From Hymenobacter sp. YC55 (GTDB lineage Bacteria; Bacteroidota; Bacteroidia; Cytophagales; Hymenobacteraceae), in contig NZ_JARNTX010000003.1 in NCBI RefSeq assembly GCF_029433095.1, forward strand, positions 310,001 through 374,000: a DNA stretch of 64,000 nt, in the 5' to 3' direction. A program made the translations under genes and the position numbers. The number at the start of each line of letters is the position of its first letter. Within the stretch, counting starts at the first letter, position 1. Shown here in pieces: positions 50,046-57,979 of this stretch. The notes below the pieces were generated by a model. It saw only the letters and a list, made by a program, of their open reading frames with translations, searched no databases and was not told where the DNA came from.

Positions 50046-50678
50046 TTAGCCTTTAGCTTGTTGGCCGGCCACCTCGCGCACGGCAGCCAGAATGTTGGGG
50101 TAGGCGCCGCAGCGGCAGATGTTGCCGCTCATCCACTCCCGGCACTGGTTGTCGGTGGTGGCGTGGCCCTCTTGCACGCACGCCACGCCGCTCATAATCT
50201 GGCCCGAGGTACAGTAGCCGCACTGGAAAGCGTCGTGCTTGATAAAGGCTTCCTGCAACGGGTGCAATTCGCTACCCCTGGCCAGGCCCTCAATGGTCGT
50301 GATTTCCTTGCCTTGGTTCATGATGGCCAGCGTGAGGCAGCTCACGATGCGGCGGCCGTTTACGTGCACCGTGCAGGCGCCGCACTGGCCGTGGTCGCAG
50401 CCCTTTTTGGTGCCGGTTAGGTGCAGGTGTTCGCGCAGGGCGTCGAGCAGCGTCACGCGGGGCTCGGCCTGAATGGTGCGCACGGTGCCGTTCACCTTCA
50501 ACTGCATAGGCGACACGCCGGCCACCGTTTTAGAGAAAGCCGTCAGGCGCTCGGCCTGGGCAACGAAGGGGGGCGCCATGGCCAGGCCCACGATGCCGCC
50601 GGCCTGCTTCATGAAGCTGCGGCGCGAGCCATCACTGGGCTGGTTGCTGGAAGGCTTATCGAAGAAGTTGTTGTCCAT
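50046..50678 (-). CDS. paoA: Tat-exported 2Fe-2S subunit of aldehyde oxidoreductase (PaoA/YagT type)
   Basis: The ATG at 50678 gives 210 residues with a twin-arginine signal (SRRSFMKQ followed by GGIVGLAMAPPFVAQA); a frame extended to 50837 would read through the promoter box. Two [2Fe-2S] clusters are bound by CDHGQCGACTVHVNGRRIVSC and CGYCTSGQ with NICRCGAYP. The Tat motif makes the whole enzyme periplasmic, as in E. coli PaoABC. It heads the operon, which starts at a box promoter (50793-50837) divergent from the porin gene. Confidence 0.9.
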   Translation of the reverse strand: MDNNFFDKPSSNQPSDGSRRSFMKQAGGIVGLAMAPPFVAQAERLTAFSKTVAGVSPMQLKVNGTVRTIQAEPRVTLLDALREHLHLTGTKKGCDHGQCGACTVHVNGRRIVSCLTLAIMNQGKEITTIEGLARGSELHPLQEAFIKHDAFQCGYCTSGQIMSGVACVQEGHATTDNQCREWMSGNICRCGAYPNILAAVREVAGQQAKG

Positions 50679-50792
50679 CAGGTAAAGGGTGAAGAGGGGA
50701 TGACAAAGGCGGTAGCTGCACAGCAAGCCGCGTGAGTTACTTGTCCAGCCGGGACTAATTCGGCTACCAAGGATGGTGCTGGCTGCTGTTGA

Positions 50793-50837
50793 TAAAGGTC
50801 CGGTTCGCCCGAGCCCAGGGTCATTGACTTTTGTCAA
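50793..50837 (-). promoter_or_regulatory. Crp/FNR-type box plus -7 element, pao operon
   Basis: TTGAC-TTTT-GTCAA (50824-50837) is followed on the minus strand after 23 nt by GACCTTTA (50793-50800), with A in place of the last G. The paoA ATG is ~115 bases further. Confidence 0.78.
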
Positions 50838-50887
50838 GAAAACTACTTGGCACAGCGCTGGAAGCAGAATTAAGCCGCAGAGTTTTC

Positions 50888-50932
50888 TTGATAAAAGTCA
50901 ATGGACAAGCTAGTTAGCTGCGGGCACCTTTG
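50888..50932 (+). promoter_or_regulatory. Crp/FNR-type box plus -7 element, porin gene
   Basis: TTGAT-AAAA-GTCAA (50888-50901) is followed after 23 nt by CACCTTTG (50925-50932). It is divergent from the pao box, with 64 bases between box starts. The porin ATG is ~170 bases further. Confidence 0.8.
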
Positions 50933-51100
50933 CCCTTGTGTTAACCGCCTACATCCGCTGCCAGTGGCAGTTCGGCGAAACTCCTTCTCTGGCTTCCTGC
51001 AAGTGTGGCAGCGAGGCAAAAGGCTCAACGGCGAGCATCAGCTTTTCGGAAAAACAACGGCTTTCCCTCTGAACGGCCGGTCTTTCACCTTCCCCACCTT

Positions 51101-52534
51101 ATGACGACTACCGCAAGAATTCATATGCCTAAAACCCTTGCGTTAGTTAGCTTGCTCGTTGGCAGTCAGTTTGTAGTTGCCCAAAAAGCCAGCGCCCAAG
51201 CCCTAGGCCACGATTCGATTCTGACGGGCTACCTCGCCAACTCCGCGGAAGAATACTGGCCGGCAGTGCCCGACTCGCTGCCCCAGCAGTTTGCTCGGCG
51301 CCTTAAGCACCTGCCCATTCGGGGTGGCCGGGGCTTTATGGGCTACGGCCTGCACCTGCGCGAAACCTACGACAACTACCAGCGCTACTATTGGGGTCTC
51401 GGGCCGGAAGATAAAAACGGCTACCTGCTGCACCGCGCCATCGGGTACGCCGACCTGCGCTGGAGCCGCCACCTGCGGGTCTATGCCGAGCTGAACAGCA
51501 GTACGATTTCGGGGCGCAACGGTGGGCCCCGCCCCGTGCAGGATGAAAACAAGCTGAGCTTCAACCAACTCTTTACCGAGCTGTCGTGGCCCGCGGGGCC
51601 GCGGGCGCACTTGGTGCTGCGGCTGGGCAAGCAGGTGCTCCAATACGGGCAAGGCACGCTGCTTGACCTGCGCGATGCCAACGTGCGGCGTTCCTACCTG
51701 GGCGCTAAGGCCGTAGCCTACCTCGGCAATACGCGGGTGGATGGCTTGGCCATGTGGCTGGTGCGCAACAACCCAGGCCTGCTCGACGATGAGCGCGACC
51801 GAACCCAGTGGCTGCTAGGCGGCTGGCTGAGCCATGCCTACCAGCAGCGCCTGGTTTCGCGCTTCGATGTGTTCTACCTTTTCGTCAACCGCGACCAGAC
51901 CCTTTTCAACCAAGGGGCCGGGGCCGAAAAGCGGCATACGGCGGGCGCGTCCGTGTATTACAAGCGGGGGCCGTGGAATGGCATCACCGTTTTCGAAGGC
52001 CAGCTAGGCCAATTTGCCGGTACTACCATCCGGGCGTGGAAGGTGGCGCAGCTGGTGGCCTACGAAGTGCCCAGCCCAAAGCTTAAGCCGGTACTCACGC
52101 TGCAAGGCGCCATCGCCAGCGGCGACCACAACCCGGCCGACGGCGAGCTAAATACATTCAACCCGCTCTACCCGAGGGCTATCTACTACGGGTTTATCGA
52201 CAATATAGGCTCTTCCAACGTGCTCGTCGTGCATCCCCGGGCCGATGTTAACTTGACCCCAAAGGTGCGGCTGCTTACGAGCTATTACCGCTTCTGGCGC
52301 ACCAGTCTGGCCGATGGCGTGTACGGGCCGGCCGGCGTGCTGCTGCTGCCATCCGTCGATTCGGGCCGCTTCATCGGCGATATGGGGGATGCTGTCTTTT
52401 CCTACAGCCCCACGGCCGCCCTCAACCTGCAAGCTACGGGCGTGTACTTCCGACGGGGAACGTACCTACTGAGCCAACCGGACCTGACAACCGATATTTA
52501 TTACGGGGGGCTGCGGCTCACGGTCCGTATTTGA
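51101..52534 (+). CDS. Alginate-export-family outer-membrane protein
   Basis: From the ATG at 51101 (a second ATG at 51125 is equally possible) the protein has 477 residues with a signal peptide (KTLALVSLLVGSQFVVAQKASAQ). It resembles the alginate_exp (AlgE-type) 18-stranded barrel: LRETYDNYQRYYWG, HRAIGYADLRWSRHLRVYAELNS, LVLRLGKQVLQYGQGTLLDLRD, and LLTSYYRFWRTSLADGVYGP near the end. Members are outer-membrane channels for anionic solutes. It is divergent from the pao operon, and both have box promoters, suggesting co-regulation of the enzyme with an outer-membrane channel for its substrate or product (inference). Confidence 0.85.
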   Translation: MTTTARIHMPKTLALVSLLVGSQFVVAQKASAQALGHDSILTGYLANSAEEYWPAVPDSLPQQFARRLKHLPIRGGRGFMGYGLHLRETYDNYQRYYWGLGPEDKNGYLLHRAIGYADLRWSRHLRVYAELNSSTISGRNGGPRPVQDENKLSFNQLFTELSWPAGPRAHLVLRLGKQVLQYGQGTLLDLRDANVRRSYLGAKAVAYLGNTRVDGLAMWLVRNNPGLLDDERDRTQWLLGGWLSHAYQQRLVSRFDVFYLFVNRDQTLFNQGAGAEKRHTAGASVYYKRGPWNGITVFEGQLGQFAGTTIRAWKVAQLVAYEVPSPKLKPVLTLQGAIASGDHNPADGELNTFNPLYPRAIYYGFIDNIGSSNVLVVHPRADVNLTPKVRLLTSYYRFWRTSLADGVYGPAGVLLLPSVDSGRFIGDMGDAVFSYSPTAALNLQATGVYFRRGTYLLSQPDLTTDIYYGGLRLTVRI

Positions 52535-52586
52535 GGGGGTAGGGGCTGGTAATCAAGCTTCCTCAACCTATCATCCCACCTAGCCC

Positions 52587-53759
52587 TTAGGTCGATGAAA
52601 CCGGCGTTAGCGCCGCCGGCTTAGGTTTTTGCAGCCACCCCAGCAGCAGGGCCACCGCAAGGGCCAGCAGCGCAAACCCGACGTTGCCCCAGGGCAGGCT
52701 ACGGATGCCATAGTGCGCAATCAGCCACCCACCCACGGTAGTGCCGACCGCTACCCCGAGGTTGGAAAACGACGCGGCAATGCTATTCGCAAATGCCACA
52801 GCTTCTGGCGCAGCGGCGGTAATGACGGCGGAACTCAACAGAAAACACGGCGCGTACAACAGCCCCCATACGGCTACCATGCCCGTCGTGAGCGCCAACT
52901 GGCTACCCGTCGCCAGAAGCCCGGCGGCCACCAGTATCGGCCCGGCGAGTAGCAAGTAAGTAGTGACTTGTAAAGAGCGTCCCAATAACTTACCCGCCAG
53001 CCAGTTACCTACCAGCCCCATGGCCCCAAACAGCAGCAATTGGTAGCTAATGTTGCCGGCCGCTACGTGCTTGATAGACACCAGGTAAGTAACAAAATAG
53101 CCATAGGTGCAAAACCAGCCCGACACCAACAGCAGCGCCATGGCTGCACTGAGCAGAAAAACGGGTTTGACCAAGATGCCTAGCTGCTCGCGGAAGCCCG
53201 CGTGGGCCGTGGCGGGCAGCGAAGGAATAAACCAGTAGGTAGCCGCCATCCCCAGGGCACTGATAATCGTTTGCAGCCCAAAGCCCGCCTGCCAACCCCA
53301 CTGGCCCACGGCATACGTGATAAGCGGAATGGTCACGACAGTGGCTACCCCTATGCCGCTCAGCACAATAGCCATCAGGCGGGGCCGTTCGGCGGGGTCG
53401 CTCTCTGCACCCACAATGCCCAATGAAGTAGCAAAAAACACCGGGTGAAACAGCCCCGGCACGATGCGCATCAGTACGAGCACCCAAAACGGCGGCCCCA
53501 GCGCCGACACCACGCCCGCCACCAGAAACGGCGCGAAGCAGGCGAGCAGCACCACCCGCCGATTGAAGTTGCTAACCAACAGGGTCGCAAAAGGCCCCAC
53601 CAGCGCAATGGTCAACGCGTATATGCTCACCAGCGAACCCGCCTTATCCAGGCTGATGTGGTAGTGCTCAGCTAATTGAGGCAAAATGCCGACGATACCG
53701 AAGTAAGTAGTCGTCATGGAAGCAATGCCGAAGCAGCAGCAGTAAGCAATTTTTTTCAT
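52587..53759 (-). CDS. MFS transporter
   Basis: The ATG at 53759 gives 390 residues with about 12 membrane segments. The TTYFGIVGILPQLAEHYHISLDKAGSLVSIYALTIALVGPF start and RRVVLLACFAPFLVAGV loop are typical of the YdhP/AraJ-like DHA1 efflux group. A longer frame to 53909 would run through the promoter box and is rejected. It is convergent with the porin gene (52 bases between stops). The solute is unknown; drug or sugar efflux is usual for the group. Confidence 0.88.
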   Translation of the reverse strand: MKKIAYCCCFGIASMTTTYFGIVGILPQLAEHYHISLDKAGSLVSIYALTIALVGPFATLLVSNFNRRVVLLACFAPFLVAGVVSALGPPFWVLVLMRIVPGLFHPVFFATSLGIVGAESDPAERPRLMAIVLSGIGVATVVTIPLITYAVGQWGWQAGFGLQTIISALGMAATYWFIPSLPATAHAGFREQLGILVKPVFLLSAAMALLLVSGWFCTYGYFVTYLVSIKHVAAGNISYQLLLFGAMGLVGNWLAGKLLGRSLQVTTYLLLAGPILVAAGLLATGSQLALTTGMVAVWGLLYAPCFLLSSAVITAAAPEAVAFANSIAASFSNLGVAVGTTVGGWLIAHYGIRSLPWGNVGFALLALAVALLLGWLQKPKPAALTPVSST

Positions 53760-53864
53760 GACCCGTGGACAGAAGGATTTTGGGGCAATGAGCCCGCCCA
53801 AACGCCGGCTCAGTTGGCTTTTCGAGCTGGTAATTGCCCCGTAAACAGAGCTATACCAGCAAGC

Positions 53865-53909
53865 CAAAACTATCCTGCAGGACGGAAGGCCTTCATTGAC
53901 TTTTATCAA
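53865..53909 (-). promoter_or_regulatory. Crp/FNR-type box plus -7 element, MFS gene
   Basis: TTGAC-TTTT-ATCAA (53896-53909) is followed on the minus strand after 23 nt by a perfect TAGTTTTG (53865-53872). The MFS ATG is ~105 bases further. Confidence 0.82.
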
Positions 53910-53960
53910 GAAGTCAGCACCATGAAAAAATGCCTATGCGCGTGGACGGCGCCCAAACCG

Positions 53961-54012
53961 GCGCATGAAAAAGCTCGGGATTGCCGCGCGCAAAGAAAGC
54001 CGGGCGGAGTAG
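53961..54012 (+). pseudogene. Stranded 3' end of the sigma-54 activator gene
   Basis: Sixteen codons reading MKKLGIAARKESRAE and a stop match the end of the activator at 40422-42938 (one residue differs). The homology starts abruptly at 53961, inside the gene. It is the flank of the duplicated or converted kinase tract, so only the tail of the activator came along. Confidence 0.88.
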
Positions 54013-54688
54013 GCGGGGCTTAAACTGTGGCTTCGGCAGGCACAGGCTTCTTGCGCGTGTCAAATTGCAGGTTGAGGCATACCCCGTCGGCCGAGCTCAC
54101 CGCCAGTTGCCCGTCAAGCTGTCGGCTCAAGCCCTTGATGATGACCATGCCCAGGCTGCGGCTGCGCTTGAGGTTGAAGCCCGGCGGCAGGCCCACCCCG
54201 TCATCGCTGATGGTAAGCTCGTAAAACGACGGAGCTAGGCTGACCAGGCGCACGGTAAGCGTGCCGCGGCGGGAAGAAGGAAAGGCGTGCTTGAGGGCAT
54301 TGGTCACGGCCTCGTTAATGATCAGGCCTAGGGGCGTCGCCACGGTGGTCTCCAGCTCGATAGGAGCCAGCTCGAGCTGCACCAGCACCGAGCGCTGGCG
54401 GTCGAAGGACTCGACCAGGTAGGTGACGATGTCGCGGGCATAGTCGGCCAGGTTCACCCGGCCGAGGTTGTCGGCTTGGTAGAGCTTCTGGTGCAGCAGG
54501 GCCATGACCTGCACCCGGTTCTGGCTCTCGCGGATGGCGGCCACGGCCTGCGGGTCGTGCAGGTGGCGCGACTGGGTGGAGAGCAGGCTGCTGACCACTT
54601 GCAGGTTGTTCTTGACGCGGTGGTGAATCTCTTTCAGCATCCAGTCCTTTTCCACTAGTAGACCTTGTCGTTCTTCCAGCAGCTGGTC
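53961..54688. repeat. Near-identical tract, copy 2 (activator tail plus kinase transmitter)
   Basis: Matches 42887-43614 with nine differences in 728 bases. Immediately beyond the right end (54689-54814) the same amino acids are encoded with 14 synonymous differences in 126 bases. Confidence 0.9.
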
Positions 54689-56359
54689 CTTCTCGCTGAC
54701 CACCTGCTCCAAGGCGTGGTTTTTGCGGTGGATTTCGGCCTGTTGGGTTTCCAGGGCGAGCTGCTTCTGCTCCAGCAGGCGGGCGCTACGTTGTTTAAGG
54801 CGGTAACGGTTGTAGCCCAGGCCCAGCAAACTCGCCAATAGCAGTGTCCCACCTATAAAGACATTGCGCTGAAATCCGCGCTGGCGGATGGTCATTTGCT
54901 GCATGGCATTACGCTTCGTCAAAAGCGCGATGTTTTGCTCTTTCTGCTCGGTGTCATACTCAATCTGCAGGGCCGCTAGTTGCTTGCTTTTGGTGGTGCT
55001 GAAGATGGAGTCCTTGAGAGTTTTGTACTGCTGATAATGCGCAATAGCAGCCGGAAACCGCCTTTCGGCCGAATCTACTTTGAAGAGCAGGAGCTCAATG
55101 TCGGCGGTTTTCGCGCCGAAGCCATTGGCCGATGATGCCACGCGCGCCTTGTTCAGAAAACCGCGAGCCTTAGGGTAATTACTGGTAAGCAAATAATACT
55201 TGCCGATGCTGAAGTAGGCCAGGGTTTTTTCGGGGTCCAGCGTGTGGGTGCCTACCGTGGCGAGCATTTGCAGGTAATATTTTTCTGCTTGAGCATAGTC
55301 GCCCAGGGCCGAGTAGCATTCGGCCAGGTAGTACAGAAACTGACCTTCGTCCTTTAAGTTTTCCCCATACCCTTCGTTTTTCAGGGTAGTAAGCATCAAA
55401 TCCAGGGCCTGTTGGGGCTTATGCTGCGCGAGCAACACCTGCGAAAGGCGGCCAGCAATGGCGACCGTAAAAAACGGATTCTTGCGCAGCTTGGCACTTT
55501 GCAACGCTTTCTGGAAATAAAGCAACGCTTCCTCCGGCTGGTTAACTTCGACATACACTTCTGCCAGCCGGGTGTAGTAGTTGAAAATAAGGCTGGTATC
55601 CTGAGTGGAATGCGCGTTTTTAACCGCTGCAATAGCGCTTTTCAGGCCAGCTTGGTAGTCCCCATTCTGCCGGTTTGCAAAACAGAGCATTTCATAAGTG
55701 TAGTGCAGGGTTTTGTAGCCTACTGCCCGGTAGATAGCAAGTGCCTGCGCAATCTCGCCCTGCGCCTGCACCGACTGGTGTTGGAAAAGGTGGACCGCTG
55801 CCAACATCACGAGCATATAGCCTACTTCCCTTGTCCTACCCCCTTGCCTCTGAAACAGCGCCAAGGCTTGCCGAAAACAGCGCTCTTTTTCGGGTAAGTC
55901 TTCGGCCTTCTGGCGGTAGGTTCGGCCTAGATACAACCAGCCTATAGCTTCGAGTTTCCAGTATCCATGCTGGCGGGCTAAGCGAATTGATTCGCGAAGC
56001 TGTGCTCGGGCAGCTTCCTTGTCTTGGTCCTGGTTGAGGCGGCCGAGGGCCTGCAAGCTTGCGATGGTGCCAGAAGTGAAATGCAGGGTCTGGCTCAGCG
56101 CGGCTGCTTGGCTGCTGTAGGCGTAGGCGCTATCTACTCCTTGCTTCACTTGCCCACCCGCCATAATCTGTAGCTCTCTGTTCCTAGAGATGATGTATTC
56201 ACCGAGCTGCAACAAGAGCCTAACTCGTTGCGTGTCCGGCTTGCTCTGCCGCCGCAACTGTTGCAGACTGTCCACGGCCTTCTGGCTTAGCAACGGGTAC
56301 AAGGGCTCAGCCTGGCCAGTACAGGCAATAAATAACAGGAGCGCTAGTAGATATTTCAC
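54020..56359 (-). CDS. TPR-containing sensor histidine kinase (HisKA_2 type), paralogue
   Basis: A GTG at 56359 (MKYLLALLLFIACTGQA) makes the best signal peptide; the longer frame starts at a TTG at 56389. About 779 residues: periplasmic TPR-like repeats, one membrane segment (IGGTLLLASLLGLGY), coiled coil, HisKA_2 with KEIHHRVKNNLQV and HATPase_c. The transmitter is virtually identical to that of the kinase at 42946-45303, so both probably phosphorylate the same regulator, the sigma-54 activator. The sensor half is clearly different, so it should respond to another signal. Unlike its paralogue it is preceded by a Crp/FNR-type box, so it may be induced by the regulators it helps to activate. 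Confidence 0.9.
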   Translation of the reverse strand: MKYLLALLLFIACTGQAEPLYPLLSQKAVDSLQQLRRQSKPDTQRVRLLLQLGEYIISRNRELQIMAGGQVKQGVDSAYAYSSQAAALSQTLHFTSGTIASLQALGRLNQDQDKEAARAQLRESIRLARQHGYWKLEAIGWLYLGRTYRQKAEDLPEKERCFRQALALFQRQGGRTREVGYMLVMLAAVHLFQHQSVQAQGEIAQALAIYRAVGYKTLHYTYEMLCFANRQNGDYQAGLKSAIAAVKNAHSTQDTSLIFNYYTRLAEVYVEVNQPEEALLYFQKALQSAKLRKNPFFTVAIAGRLSQVLLAQHKPQQALDLMLTTLKNEGYGENLKDEGQFLYYLAECYSALGDYAQAEKYYLQMLATVGTHTLDPEKTLAYFSIGKYYLLTSNYPKARGFLNKARVASSANGFGAKTADIELLLFKVDSAERRFPAAIAHYQQYKTLKDSIFSTTKSKQLAALQIEYDTEQKEQNIALLTKRNAMQQMTIRQRGFQRNVFIGGTLLLASLLGLGYNRYRLKQRSARLLEQKQLALETQQAEIHRKNHALEQVVSEKDQLLEERQGLLVEKDWMLKEIHHRVKNNLQVVSSLLSTQSRHLHDPQAVAAIRESQNRVQVMALLHQKLYQADNLGRVNLADYARDIVTYLVESFDRQRSVLVQLELAPIELETTVATPLGLIINEAVTNALKHAFPSSRRGTLTVRLVSLAPSFYELTISDDGVGLPPGFNLKRSRSLGMVIIKGLSRQLDGQLAVSSADGVCLNLQFDTRKKPVPAEATV

Positions 56360-56491
56360 CGGAAGAAGACAAAGGCATGCGAATGGCAATCTGCTGAAAG
56401 CTAGTATCCTAAGTTACCCGTCCACACGCAGCTTTCAGCTGGATTTTCAGGTGGCAGCTGCCACCTGTTTGCCGGAGCAACCCTGATGCGG

Positions 56492-56536
56492 TAAAAGTAC
56501 CGCTCAGTGCCAGCTACTTGCCTTGACTTTTATCAA
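56492..56536 (-). promoter_or_regulatory. Crp/FNR-type box plus -7 element, TPR kinase gene
   Basis: TTGAC-TTTT-ATCAA (56523-56536) is followed on the minus strand after 23 nt by TACTTTTA (56492-56499), with A as the last base. The kinase start is ~130 bases further. Confidence 0.75.
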
Positions 56537-56589
56537 GATCGAGGGCGTCGTCGTGAGAGACGTAGGTACAGGCTCATCCAGATTAATTC

Positions 56590-56634
56590 TTGATAAAAAT
56601 CAAGGGAGAGGGCTTAGTGGAACTTTGACCTTTG
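56590..56634 (+). promoter_or_regulatory. Crp/FNR-type box plus -7 element, TlpA-like gene
   Basis: TTGAT-AAAA-ATCAA (56590-56603), a perfect FNR consensus, is followed after 23 nt by GACCTTTG (56627-56634). The gene starts ~80 bases further at 56714. It is divergent from the kinase box, 67 bases between box starts. Confidence 0.82.
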
Positions 56635-56713
56635 TACTGATCATCCTCCGGGCTGCTCGGCTTGCTTCTCTCGGCCAGCTCAACCATTCCACTGCACTGC
56701 TTTTTGTTGCCCT

Positions 56714-57856
56714 ATGCGCCGCTTACTGCCTTTCCTGCTTGCATTAGCTCCCCTGGCTACCATTGCTCAATCGAAACCGGGGTTGCCCGCTACTTTTCTT
56801 GTGCAAGGTAGTTTACCTGCTACCAAGGCCCGGATGGCGTATCTGTACTACAAAAACGGTACGCAACCAATCGTTGACTCCGCCGCCGTGCACGATGGGC
56901 GCTTTCAGTTTAAAGGAACAGTACCGGCCTTGCCGCAGGCTCAGCTTGTTTTGCCGTCCCCTGGTTCGCCGGCCGAGCGGTCGGATGAGCGGCTGCCCAT
57001 CTACCTAGAAAAGGGTACCATTACGGTGGTCGGCAAAGACCATGTGAAGTACGCGGCCGTCGAGGGCACCCCGCTCAACCACGAAAGCACCAGCCTTGCA
57101 GCGCAAGTCTCGTCTTTTCGCCAGCAGCTTGATGCCTTGTACGCGGCCTACGAAGCCCTGCCCGCGGCCGAACGCAGCACCCCTGCGGCCGAGGCCAAGC
57201 TGAACCAGGAGGCTAATGCCATCTACGAAAAGCGCCAGCAAGTCTACGCCACCTATTTGCAGGCCCACCCAACTACTCTTTACAGCTTGTATGTGTTGGA
57301 GAGCTACGTCGGGCCGATTCCCCAGGCCAGCTCCTACGCCGCGCTGTTCGGGGCGCTAGCCCCTAGCGTCCGCAGCTCACCTTATGGCAAGGTGATGCAG
57401 CAGCGCATCGAGCAGTTGCAGCGCGTAGCGGTAGGAGCAGTGGCCCCCGATTTCAGCCAGGCAAACCCCAATGGCCAGCAACTCAAGCTCTCGGATTTGC
57501 GTGGCAATTACGTGTTAATTGATTTTTGGGCCTCTTGGTGCGCGCCCTGTCGGCAAGAAAATCCCCACTTGGTCGAGCTGTATACCGCGTACAAAACCAA
57601 GGGCTTTACCATACTCGGGGTATCGCTCGATAACGCCTCGCAGCGGGCGGCTTGGCTGAAAGCCATTGCGAGTGATGGCCTGCCGTGGCCGCAAGTAAGC
57701 TCGCTCACTAGGCCTAATCCGGTAGCCCTTACCTACGGGGTAAATGCCATTCCCCAAAACTTCCTGCTCGACCCCCAAGGCCGCATTCTGGCCACCAACC
57801 TACGGGGCGAGGAGTTATCGAAAAAGCTGGCCGAACTACTGGATAAGGCCAAGTAG
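56714..57856 (+). CDS. Exported TlpA-like thioredoxin with DUF4369 domain
   Basis: A 380-residue protein: signal peptide (MRRLLPFLLALAPLATIAQS), N-terminal DUF4369 domain (~25-120, FLVQGSLPATKARMAYLYYKNG), a helical linker, and a C-terminal TlpA/AhpC-TSA thioredoxin domain with the redox motif WASWCAPCRQE (~275) and a cis-Pro in NAIPQNFLLD. It is typical of Bacteroidota. It should reduce disulfides in the periplasm, for example during cytochrome maturation or general redox repair. The Crp/FNR-type promoter upstream fits a redox role. It is monocistronic. Confidence 0.9.
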   Translation: MRRLLPFLLALAPLATIAQSKPGLPATFLVQGSLPATKARMAYLYYKNGTQPIVDSAAVHDGRFQFKGTVPALPQAQLVLPSPGSPAERSDERLPIYLEKGTITVVGKDHVKYAAVEGTPLNHESTSLAAQVSSFRQQLDALYAAYEALPAAERSTPAAEAKLNQEANAIYEKRQQVYATYLQAHPTTLYSLYVLESYVGPIPQASSYAALFGALAPSVRSSPYGKVMQQRIEQLQRVAVGAVAPDFSQANPNGQQLKLSDLRGNYVLIDFWASWCAPCRQENPHLVELYTAYKTKGFTILGVSLDNASQRAAWLKAIASDGLPWPQVSSLTRPNPVALTYGVNAIPQNFLLDPQGRILATNLRGEELSKKLAELLDKAK

Positions 57857-57979
57857 TAGTGCTAGCACGACGCCTGAGCTGTCTGTCCTAGGTAGTGCAA
57901 GGCTAACAACCGGTAAAAACGCTGGCCCCTACTTACAAGGAGTACTTGCGTACCGGACCACATCTTCTACTAGGCGAGG

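Noticed and set aside
52587..53909. MFS gene extended to 53909
   Set aside because: The extension crosses the promoter box and has no membrane or family features; the first membrane segment begins at the ATG 53759.
17236..56603. TTGAC/TTGAT parts of the boxes as -35 elements of a sigma-70-type promoter
   Set aside because: Bacteroidota promoters use TTTG/TAnnTTTG elements, and the symmetric second half-site and fixed 23-nt gap are not explained by a -35 hexamer.
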